Origin: Podospora comata
Taxonomy: Eukaryota; Ascomycota; Sordariomycetes; Sordariales; Podosporaceae
DNA length: 64,000 bases
Assembly (NCBI GenBank): GCA_017354895.1
Contig: CP071497.1
Location: forward strand, 3,968,001 to 4,032,000
Direction of reading: 5' to 3'
Shown: positions 1 through 10,600 of the stretch, one piece after another
Position numbering within the stretch: the stretch's first letter is position 1
Layout of the letters: every line of letters begins with the position of its first letter
Program-made: the position numbers and the translations under genes
The notes under the pieces: generated by a model
Told to the model about the DNA's origin: nothing
Databases searched by the model: none
What the model saw: the letters and a program-made list of their open reading frames with translations, nothing else

Positions 1-345
1 GCATAGCGGAGGGAGATTGGTGGGGTTCACTGGGTATGCAGGGTCGGAGGCCCCTTCACCGTAGGAGCCGTTCGCAGGGACAGGGGTCACGTTCTCGACG
101 GTCGCAGGCGTATTGAGGGTATGCAAGATAGAGGAAAGATATTGAGAATTGCATTTTGGATGTCTCGCCTGCCGGTCATCGTATTGTCCTTGGCACTGGC
201 GAGGTTGAAAATGGTGATTGCGTTTGCATGTCGACGTGGTGGTGGCGGAGTGGAGATTTGGGAGAGGGGAAGGTGATGTAAGGGCGTGGAAGGTGCTGAG
301 GAACATCGCGACTGCTGTTGTTGTGATGAAGCGCCACAGGGTCAT
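1..345 (-). CDS. Possible secreted protein, 5' end only (runs off the window)
   Basis: An ATG at 345 (minus strand) opens a frame of 115 codons that stays open to the left edge. The first ~24 residues (MTLWRFITTTAVAMFLSTFHA...) look like a signal peptide: one basic residue, a hydrophobic core, then a small-residue cleavage region. The following sequence is Ser/Pro/Thr/Asn-rich, with a His/Arg/Gln-rich patch and a few cysteines. No domain is visible in the part present. An intron beyond the window edge is possible, and the frame could also be accidental because the region is sparse in other coding signals. Function not recognised; the assignment rests on the signal peptide and frame length only. 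Confidence 0.4.
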   Translation of the reverse strand, partial: MTLWRFITTTAVAMFLSTFHALTSPSPLPNLHSATTTSTCKRNHHFQPRQCQGQYDDRQARHPKCNSQYLSSILHTLNTPATVENVTPVPANGSYGEGASDPAYPVNPTNLPPLC

Positions 346-1712
346 CGCTTATTAATCATTGGTTGCAAGAATATTTGGATGTGAAGGATTAAATGAAGCA
401 GTTTTGAAAGGGGGTCGTTCAGACGTCAAGTGCATGAGGAAGATATATACCAAATCGGCAGCTCTACATGTACTGACAGCGGCAATAGTGATTTGGGGTG
501 AGACATGGTGTTTGGGGACAACTGGGCTCATTGCCACGATATTCCTGCTGTGGCAGAGGGATTGGGAAGGTGGCATTATGGACAGCTCGTTCTGCCACTT
601 GCCATTTGACAGAATATCCATCGTGATTATTTGCAGTCGACTTGGTGACTTTTTAAGGTCATTTAGGTCATTATTGGACGCTTCTCAATCTGATCAGATG
701 ACGGGTAGCAAGTCCGTGCCGGGCCAAGTGATCCTGGTGGCTGGGATCCTAGACTCGAGCTTCCAAACAGTAAGGCTCTCCAGGCACACTGGAAAGGTCA
801 TTGTGACGACAATAGGAGACTATGGAGCAGCTGTTACCGGGAGCATCCACGGACACAGTTCTCTAGTCGGCAACTGCTAAATCGATCAGTCCACCTTTCC
901 CCAAACACTACTGACAAGTCCCTTTTATAGTGACGACAGCCGTAAATCTATACAATTTCTATCCTTCTACGTCCAATCCCGGCCCGATCCCGGCCCAATG
1001 ATCTATTACCGTCGCACCAACACCGACCCTCCGATAGCGGCTGAGACCCGGGGAACCACCAACCTCCTCCAGTAGTATAAAAGTAATATGTCGTCTTGTA
1101 CCGCAACACAAATGTGTTATCAGTTTCGACGTGCCAGCACATCCGTGGGCAAGATAGCCTGGGAAAGACGACGACATCCAAGGTAGCTGTCCGGCTGTTA
1201 GAGATATCCACGGCCAGAATTGATTGCCATCTGACGTAATGGATTATATTCCCTTCATTCCAGAAGTCAGAAACGGTACATCCTGTTGATCCCGCTTGGC
1301 CTTGGCGTGTACAGGTGGCAGCTCAGCTACCGTGCCCTCTAACACAAGAACCTCAGTGCCCATGGTGGTAGCATGGAAGGTTAGCAGTTTGTTGAATCCA
1401 GGGGCATGGAACCTCGTGCTACCACGAGATCGGATTTCATCGAATCGGAAAGAGTGTTGGGGTAGACAACGCGACGCTGACAACATGCCCAAAACCATGA
1501 GGGTAACGTTGGCGGGACTTCGAAGTGCTTGTCCCCCAACATTTCCGTTATTAGCGTTTTCATAATCATTACTCGCAGACACAGTGCTTTGGTCCTCCGC
1601 ATCTGCATCAATGGAGACCTGACTGCTGAGTCAGCCCATCAGCCTCGTTGTATGCCTCCTTCACAACGATATTTCCACCATTACTCTCAACTGGCCGCCG
1701 ACTTTCGTTAAT
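346..1712. other. Gene-free stretch, no supported feature
   Basis: About 1.4 kb between the partial gene at the left edge and the HET relict. Several open frames of 70-170 codons occur on both strands, but none shows a recognisable motif, start context or intron pattern. A frame at 1244-1582 (minus) lies downstream of the HET relict in the same orientation and could be its decayed tail; this could not be supported. Confidence 0.5.
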
Positions 1713-2310
1713 TTATAGCAAGCACATGTGAATCGATTGCTCCCAAAGCCCAAAAATGTATCCTCCAAGATCATTCATCTGGCTAAAGCTCTGTGCAAGA
1801 CCAGCAATCGCAGGTAAACGGTCCTTTCCGTAGGTCAGGGAGCACCTTGAATATTTCTCAGCGAGCCGATACCAGTACACAGAGGCCTGGAATGAATCGG
1901 TCACAGACCATTTGCTATCCTCTGGATGGTGAAGCAGCGTGCTCCCTGATATAATGTCATCAGCAATCGGACCAGTCGCATCATCGAAGAAGACATGGTG
2001 GTCTACAAAGTGCAAGAGTCGTCGTGACAGAACCCGTTCTTGAAACACCCAACCCCGTCAGGTGAGAAAGCTTCCCGTAACTTGATCGCCAAAAGAGCCC
2101 AGAATGGTTAGGTGGGCGATGGTACGATGGGGGGTGAAGAAGTAGCTGGGTGAACGCAGTACTAGTGTCGGTGGAGGTTTCAGGCTGGCATCCAAAAACC
2201 CGGTTGTGCTGTCTCGAGCGGTGTGATCTGAGATCGTGCAGAAGGCATGGCTGTAGACCGCAGTCATCCGCGCAGACTCGCGAGCCCAGTCGTCGGCGTT
2301 TTGGTGAGAA
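1713..2310 (-). pseudogene. HET-domain (heterokaryon incompatibility) gene relict with internal stop
   Basis: Read on the minus strand from about 2310, the frame matches the second half of a HET domain: an ADDWARESARM...VYSHAFCTIS block, then RGWVFQERVLSRRLLHF, then AEKYSRCSLTYGKDRLPAIAGLA and a GLWEQS end. HET proteins act in nonself recognition between fungal individuals. The frame is interrupted by one TGA at 2058-2060, immediately before the RGWVFQERV block, and continues in the same frame after it. Upstream, a CATTAG acceptor-like site precedes the first block, but no exon carrying the usual YxALSYxWG or WIDALCIDQ motifs was found before the MFS gene. Downstream the frame stops at 1713-1715, where HET proteins normally continue. 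It is therefore a truncated, non-functional copy. The family assignment is firm; the cause of truncation is not known. Confidence 0.75.
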
Positions 2311-2581
2311 TTGCCTAATGAGAAAGCAGGTAGATGGGGTCAATATTTATCATATGGCTTTCATGTTCAAATACTGATTCGATGGTAGAAAAGTTGAGAT
2401 TGCTTATGCCTTCATATCTGGTATCAAATGAACCTCGTCCCGTGAAATCTAAGCATACAGCTGGTTCCTTGTTACCCATGCCCTGCCTAACCATTGCGCC
2501 CTACCGTCTATTGGATATCACAGAAAGAAAACATTACAAAGATTAGGTACTGTATCCAAACCCAAACCGAAACAACACCCC

Positions 2582-4494
2582 TTAAGCCATCCCCATCTCA
2601 ACCGGCTTCCCCTTAACGCTGTTCCACTCTACAAACACTGCTCCAAGAATACTAATCGCCGATAAAGCAGTGAACACCGTAAAGGTCTGCGTCAGCGCAT
2701 CATTAAAAGCCCAAGTAACAGCCCCCAAATCCTCCGGCCGAACCACATTCTCCACGCTCGTAGCCCCAACATGCAGAATCGTCATCGGATCCGGCATATC
2801 AGGCACATACTTGGCAACATTCTCCACCAGCTTATTCGTAAACACATTCTGCGACACCGCCACAAACAACGCCGCCCCGAGTGTCTGCAAGAAAATGATC
2901 AAGCTCGCCCCCGTCGGCACATCCTCAATACTCAACACCGTCTGCACAGCCATCAACGGCTGCTGAAACCCAATCCCAATCCCCGCCCCAATAATAATCT
3001 GATACCCAATCCAAGCCCCCGCTCCCACATCCGGTGTGAACGTCGTCGTCAACCCAAACCCAATACTCGACAAGATCGAGCACGCAATCATAAAAGGCAC
3101 ATACTGCCCCCAAATCGTCACCGCCGCCCCAGCAATAACACTAACCAACACCAACGAAATCAACATGGGCAAGTTCATAATCCCCGACCCAACCGCGGTG
3201 GCATCCTTGACCGACTGGAACCAAATCGGATAATAATACGCCGCTCCCAAGAAAGCCCCTCCAATCATCATGATGAAAAACCCCGAACTCCAAACACTCC
3301 TCTTCATGACAATCCTCGGGGGGACAGTCGCCAAATCCCCCTGGTAAATCTGCACTCCGACAAAAATGATAATCAACACCCCAAACAGCACAAACAGCAG
3401 GATAACCCTCCAGCTGTTCCAGGCGTACTGCGTCCCTCCCCACTGCAGCGCAAGCAACAAGCAGATAATCGCCGGCATAAACACCGCCGTGCCGAACGGA
3501 TCGAACCGCATGATTCTCTGCGCGAGCGTGTCATTGTTCTTGATCTCCCTCTTTGGATCGGGGAAGATGAACATGATCACCGCGATGGTAACAGCACCGA
3601 TGGGCAGGTTGATGTAAAAGCACCAGCGCCAGGTGACATGATCAGTGAAGGCGCCGCCCATAAGAGGGCCAGAAATGGAGGCGAGACCGTACATGCTGCC
3701 AATGGCGCCGGTGTAGATAGGGCGTTTGGCCAGCGGGACGGAGTAAGCCAGGATGGTGAGGGCACCAGAGAAGATACCCGCCGCACCGACACCGGCGATG
3801 GCGCGCCCGATGATGAGGGTAACACTATTGTTCGCGACGGCGCAGATAAGGGAGCCGACCTCAAAGATGAAAATGGCGATGAGGTAAACCCATTTGATGG
3901 AAAAAAAGGTGTAGAAACGGCCAAAGAGGAGTTGGAAAGCGGCGGTGGTGAGGAGGTAGGCTGGTGAGAAAAACACAGATTAGTTTGACTGCCGTGTGAA
4001 AGGGGGAAACTAGGTAAGGGTGAGAACAACATACCACTGGCATACCAACCCACGTCTGGCAAACTCTGGAATTGATCCGTAATTTTGGGAATAGCAGTCG
4101 CAATGATCGAGTTGTCAAGTGCCATGAGAAAGACGCTCAGGCACAGGGCAGTGACAATGGCGGCGAGCTTGATACCTGTTGGGTACTCTTCGCCATCTTC
4201 TCTTGTCTTGGAGGGCTCGAGCTTCTTGCTGCCAGCTTGGGAGACGGCGGTGGGGTGCTTGGCAAGAATGTTGTCCGTCTTCTCATTGTCAGCTGCTGAT
4301 GTGGTGATTTCCGGTTGCTTGGAGACCTTTTCCGTCGCATCGGTTGAAGAGCCGGCGTCAATGTCTGTCCTGTCCCCAGAGTTGGAAACCTTCTCGTCGT
4401 CTGATATGCTCTTGGAACTTGGGGCGACGGTCGGTGCTTGCGACTCGGCTGTCAGCCCGTCCGTCGCTGGCTTGTCCAGCGAATTACTAGCCAT
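2582..4494 (-). CDS. Major facilitator superfamily drug/H+ antiporter (DHA2, 14-TMS type)
   Basis: Spliced protein of 612 residues; exons 4494-4035 and 3960-2582, with one 74-nt intron (3961-4034). The start ATG at 4494 sits in ACCATGG; the frame is open further upstream, but this is the best context. Residues 1-120 are a Ser/Thr/Glu/Lys-rich cytosolic tail. The first membrane segment is followed by [17 protein letters not shown], the D1 motif of 14-helix DHA2 exporters. The intron falls just after GWYAS. Further blocks include [16 protein letters not shown] and SGPLMGGAF...[13 protein letters not shown], typical of the family. About 14 hydrophobic segments follow. Such proteins sit in the plasma or vacuolar membrane and export toxic compounds or secondary metabolites by proton antiport. 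No biosynthetic genes flank it, so the substrate cannot be inferred. Confidence 0.9.
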
Positions 4495-7400
4495 GGTGCA
4501 GTTCCCAATGTGTGTCGAGTGCTGTTTGAGTTTCGGGGTATAGATGGAGGTTGCTGAGGATGATGGGAGAAGTGGAGATAGTTTCAGATGGGACAAAAGA
4601 GAGATCAGAATCTCAGGGCGGGACCCTGACGTTGTTATATCTTTAGACTGTCTAAACTACTGTGAAAGAAAAAAAAGTACCGGGTCGGCCTTTTTACAGT
4701 AGGGGAAAGTAGCCGAGCGTAGGTAGGTAAGCTGGGCGCTGTGCCTTCAATGCGGTCAGCTCAGCGGACCGGAGATAAATGTACCACTGGAGATAGGAAT
4801 TGGACCGCACTCCGACCCATGATCGCGGTGGCTTGCTACCAAGACATCTTGGGGGCCTTAAACGAGACGAGCATCGCGAGAAAGTGCTCACGCCTGCCGG
4901 CTTGCAGGTCCCCGAGACAAGACGCCCGGGACTTGAGCGACTTGGACCTATGGCAAGGCCCAGGTGTCACGGAACGTGGGGCAGGTATCCGTAGGGGTCG
5001 GGCTCCAAGGATCAAAGAAACGGTGCTGTTGACGTGTGGGCTGGAGAGTTGTCAAAGGAGCGGACAGTTTCTGTGGGGAGGCTTTCGGAGCGAATTGGTA
5101 AGCGACCAAACGGGGGAATTTTGGACCGATTGTGATGTGTTAGTAAGGGCGTCTCAAGAAAATGGAACTGATTGATAACAGTGACGTTCCACAGAGCGTG
5201 ACTCAAACCGACATGTTGTCGCAAACGGAAGTCGTGCCAAGAGCCTCCTTCTGCAATGCTGCCCCAGCTGCATCCCCAAAAATCCCCTAAATCCCAGCAC
5301 TTCGGTCTCGGTGATGGCTAAGATGCCGCTAGGGACAGATCCGCGCGGCTGGAAAACTCTTGTTTGCGCCTCTCTCCTCGCTTTGCTTGCTCTCGGCCAT
5401 CATCCATCGCATCCCAGCAGACTGAGATGTTGCATTGGGTCGAAATTCCAGAATCCTTCTTCTCTGATGGAACTTTGACGAAGATTCCTCGGAAACATTT
5501 CTGTCAGAGGTGATGGCCACGCCAAGATGTTGGACGAAAATGCTCTTCTTTTCCTGCACTGCACTGCGCCTCAGAATCTGGCGGTTCAGGCCGAGATCCC
5601 CCCCAAAACACGATTGCCATTCGCTTGATGACTCGTTCCCATCATCGGCTGCCCCGTCTTTCAAAGAAGAACAAACCAACAACACCCCAAATTTGCAAAA
5701 AAGGCAGCCTTGCTGACTTTGATAGGCCAGATTGCGGATTGCTCGGACAGCGGACCCGAAAACACACCGATCCGAGCGGCCAGCCAACCAAGTATCGTCA
5801 TCTCTTCTTTGTTGTATGTGATCTGAACTATTGAGCGCCGAGCATGGCACATGTGGCACAGACCCAAACCCTCAGGGGAATTTGATCTCGAGGGATGTGA
5901 CCAAAATCAGGTCCAAGGTCCAAGTTCCAGTGTCTTGCTAGAGTTGACTCCAGGGTCCAACACGCTGTAAACACTGACATCTCACAACATCATCACAGTG
6001 TCACCACTCCACAAGTTTACTCGTTTCTTTGGCTCCGCAAAATCCCGGGTCGAGTTGCGTTGCAGCAGCACACAACCTTTCACAAAGTCACGTCACTCTA
6101 GACTCCGACCACCCCCCACAACCCAATCTCTATTTTTACTCGTGCTATGCCCTCCCTGCATTGATCAACAGTCAACCCGGGTGATCCACCAGCCCGATCA
6201 CAAAACACATTTCTCCTCCGGTAGATTAAAACCCCCGGATACCAACGTCGGAATGCGGCCGGCCACAGCTCCACTTTGCCTCCGCATATCCCCGGACTCC
6301 ATCCTCCGGGGCCGTGAGTGGACCCCGGCACCGAGATTCGCCTGAAGATGCCTCGACAGAGTTGAAATAATCTATTCGACCCCGCAAGATAGATTGCCAG
6401 ATCTGAGACAACAGAAACAAAATCTCAGCACGTAACACACGTGGGTCGTCGAGTCCCATCTCGCCTCGACCGGTTGCACCATCGCACCGTTGCCCAGAGC
6501 AGATACACGATCTACCGGTAACTTGCAGATGTTTCATCAGATTCAGGGGTAGGTATATCGGCCTGTACTCGACATACGGCAATCAGATGGGTTTTCACAG
6601 TGATGTATCGACAACTTACAGAGTTACCTTACTTAACACATCAGAACTCCCATTTCCCCCCTCCACCTTCACATAAGTAGTCCAAACAACTCCTGCATTC
6701 CCCTACCACCATCTCCCCTTCTCAACCCCCCAAGCACCTACACACAACCGGTAGTCCACACGCCTGATCTTTGAGTATCACGTCAACGACTCCTCAAAGA
6801 GCATTCGTCTCATACAGCATGTTCCACCTCCGACGTATCAGAAGCGTGCTCCTCTTTCCTACCAACATGCCACCAGAGCCCTGTCCCTCCCTCCCCTCTT
6901 ACTGTACCCAGCCACGAAAACATCCCTTTCCAGTCCTATGACATTCTTCCACATCCACCCATAACAACGGGCATACGGTACCGCTCGCTAACGATTTCAG
7001 CAAGAAACGGGAACCCAGCAAAAGGTATTTCCCTGCCTCGCTCACCTATTACAGAGTATATTCTGCGCGTGTTCAAAATGTTCATATCAAACCCAGGTGA
7101 ATAACAAACTGTGTTGACATACTCTTTTGCACCATCACACAACGTGAAGTTGCACCCAAGGCAGAGGCATCACCTGCCCCCAAAAAGTGTTGAGATTTAT
7201 TTTTGACCCCTTTCAATCACCCCCCTCCCCACCTATTCCTCTTTTGAAAATATGGCAATATGTTAATAATTCGTTATTCAGCCCCCTCCCTTCCGCTATC
7301 ACTCTACCAAAACCCAACCTCTCAGTCTAAACAACCAACCCCTAACAATACCCCAAAAACTCTCATCCCAAATAGTAATACTAACCCCCCACCCCTCCCC

Positions 7401-7616
7401 CCTCCAACCCCCAATTCACTCATCTATGTGATACACAAAACACCCCATCTTCTTTTTCTTCCATTCCTTTTATTCTTCCAATACACAACCAGAAAATAAT
7501 AATAACAATACTCAATAATCTTTATATCTCTTCCATCATAAACATAAAGACAAGAATATTCAATCCATATCATACAACCAACGCGCTCTTCTCTCTCATG
7601 TCTGTCAAAAGAACCA
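4495..7616. other. 3.1-kb intergenic region without supported genes
   Basis: Lies between the MFS start and the SWR1 3' end. Open frames up to 176 codons exist on both strands, but they lack motifs and overlap one another. 6900-7616 is strongly G-poor on the plus strand, as expected for the 3' UTR and downstream region of a minus-strand gene in this window (see the skew finding). No tRNA B-box or hairpin-rich RNA was recognised. A non-coding transcript cannot be excluded. Confidence 0.5.
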
Positions 7617-10600
7617 CTACCTCTTCCTTGTATCCTTCCCCTTCTTCTTACTCTTCTTCTTATCCTTTGGCAGATCCAACGGCGTCCCTTCCAGCGCAGC
7701 CGTCATAAAATTGAGCATATAATCGTCAATAGTCTGCATCCTTTCCCCCCAAGCATTGTATTCGACCTCCTTTTCTTCCACCTCCACAACCTCGCCATCA
7801 TCAGCAGACTCAGAAAACAGCCCAAGACCAGACGGCTTCGTCGTTGCTGATGTCGGTGGCTCCGTCCCTTCACGCGGTGTACCATTCCTTGCACTCGACA
7901 CCCCAGAAGGCTGCTGCTCCGAAAAGTCAGCCTCATCTTCCTGGATTTCCTTCTCGGCCACTCTCGCCGCAGCGACATCCTCCTTGTCTTCTGCCTGCTC
8001 GAGTACACGGCCGACGTTGCGCGGGTTGGTGCTCTCCACGCCGCCAAGGACCCTATCCATGGCGGCGTTGGCGGCAACGTCGTTTTCGTTGGCACAAATC
8101 TCTCCGCTTGTGGTGATGACGTCGCGAACAGAGATCTTGTTGAAGTAATCCGTGGTGAACTCGCCCTCTTGAATGACAACGTCGTCGAGCATTTGCTTCT
8201 GGCTGGCTTTGCGGAGGATGTTGGCTTCGATGGTGTGTTCGCTAACAAGACGGTAAATATGCACATCGCGGGTCTGACCGATACGATGAGCTCGATCTTG
8301 ACATTGTTTGTCCATGGCCGGGTTCCAGTCTTGGTCATAGAAGATGACTGTGTCGGCACCCGTCAAATTGATACCAAGACCGCCGGAACGGGTTGAAAGA
8401 ATGAAGCAAGTGATTCGAGTGTCGTGGTTGAAGCGGTCCGTCAAAATTTGACGCTGTTCAACCTTTGTTGCACCATCAAGACGCAGATATTTGTGGCCAT
8501 GAATGTTGAGGAACTGCTCTAGAATGTCGAGAACCTTTGTCATTTGGGTAAAGATAAGTGCACGGTGACCGCCGGCATGCAACCTGCGCAGGAGCTTGTC
8601 CAACGCTTGGAGCTTGCCGCAGTCGTACTGGAGGAGACGCTTGTCGGGGAACTGGATGCTGAGGCGCATCCGGGCTTCGTGCCAAGGATCAACAGGCCGC
8701 TCTTTGGGCATGTAGGGAGCATACTTGACTGGTGCTGAAAGCCTCATATCTGCCTCCTGGAATGCTTGGATGCCCTTTTCCCCAAGTAGGAACCTGTTCA
8801 AATCACCAGTGACCACTGCCGGGGTGACACATGCAAACTTGGTGATGGTCGTCTCCATCGACTCTGCTCGTTGTTGAAGAGTAGGGATTGCACTGTGCAA
8901 GAAGTGCAGATCCTCTTCAAACCAGCTCATGATCTTTTGAGGGAGCTTTGGTCGCTGCTTGTATGGTCGACGATGAGTGTCGAGCGTTAGCATCTCGACA
9001 AGACGCTTCCCGTAAATGGGACGTTGTTGACGACGGAGGGCGTTCAGATAGACGCAATGCTGAAGCTCTTCAAACCGACCCCACCGGGCGGCGCTCTCAA
9101 GATACACAATATTTGACTTGACAGACGCTGGATCCAGGTTATGATAAGCGTTGTTGGCCCGAATCTTTTGCGCATCTCTCAGATCGGGAAAGATACGAAG
9201 CGCGCTAAGCTGAGCGATGCGATCGGCATGGGACGTGGACATGTCCTCGTACTGTGTTGGGATCATGTTGAGGAAGCTGAGGCTTACTGTGCTCATCAGC
9301 TTCTCGGCCAACAACTTCTTCCTGACAATACGCTCGTTGATCTCGTAATCAGCTGCAACAGAACGTTGCATGCGGAACGAAGTCATGATAGGGCGATCAA
9401 CGAAGAGATCCGGATGGTTGCAGACCTTCCTCAGTTGCATCAGACAGTTAATGATAGACATGTAGTTGCCAGATGACAAGGTCTCACGAGTGTCAGCCCG
9501 GGACAAGAAGCCATCGTAGAGTTCTCTCTGGCGTTTGGAAAGACGACAGAACTCGACATGCTCGTACTTGGCCGGCATCTGTTTCTCGACATCGGCTTTC
9601 AGACGGCGGAGGAGGTATGGTCGAAGGACCTTGTGGAGCTTGGAGATGATAGCCCGTGCTTCATCATCCAGTTGCTCTCGTCCGCTCTCAAGGATTTGTG
9701 ATTCTGGCCTAGAGAACCAATTATGAAACTCCCTGAGATCAACGAAGCCTCCCTCGCCATTTTCGGGGGGGGCAAGAAAGTAAAGAAGTGACCAGAGCTC
9801 TGTCAGGTTGTTTTGCAGAGGGGTACCCGTCAGGAGCAAACGAGCCTGCGTGTTGAAGCCAAGCAGTGTTTGCCACCGCTGAGATTTGAAGTTCTTGATG
9901 TTGTGAGCCTCGTCGAGAATCATGTAATGCCATCGCCTGCGCCGGAACACCTGTTGGTCTTGGAGCACCATTTGGTATGATGTGATGCAAACGTTCCACA
10001 CGTCATCATTGGTCCACCCCTGTCGTTTTCTCTTGCGCTCTTCTTGGTTACCATAGTAGGTGAGAATTTTGAAGCCAGGACACCACTTCTTGAACTCCAT
10101 CTCCCAGTTGAGCATGACACTTGTTGGGACAATGACGAGATGTGGACCCCACACTTCGTGATGGCATGCCAGATGCGCCAGCAACGCGATGGTCTGGATG
10201 GTCTTGCCCAGGCCCATTTCATCGGCGAGAATTCCGTTGGTATTGTTGGCATAAAGGGCTGCCAGCCAATCCAGCCCGTGATGTTGATACTCACGCAGCG
10301 TTCCACGAAGCAGAAAGGGTATTTCTGTCTTTGGGGCATCTTGCTGTGGAGTGAGCTCTCTGCTGTCAGATTTTGCGGCATTGAGCTGTGATGTCGATAC
10401 GGGCGTTTCTGCGTCAGTTGGTTTGGTGTCGTCGGATGTCCTTGGCGATTGGCTTCCAGATACACTGTGGGCATTGGTCATTGGCTCCGTCTCGGGGCTA
10501 TGGTGATGGTTGGCTGGCGTGGACTGGGCATCGAGGGCTTCGTCTACTATAGGTGCGTCTACCATCGACACATCGACATCATGCTCTGATTTGACCCTGG

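Noticed and set aside
1244-1582. 112-codon minus-strand frame downstream of the HET relict
   Set aside because: Could be a decayed HET tail, but no aligned motif was found, so no call was made.
2771-3967. 398-codon plus-strand frame opposite the MFS gene
   Set aside because: Exact antisense shadow of the transporter; composition (Arg/His/Asn-rich) follows from the sense codons.
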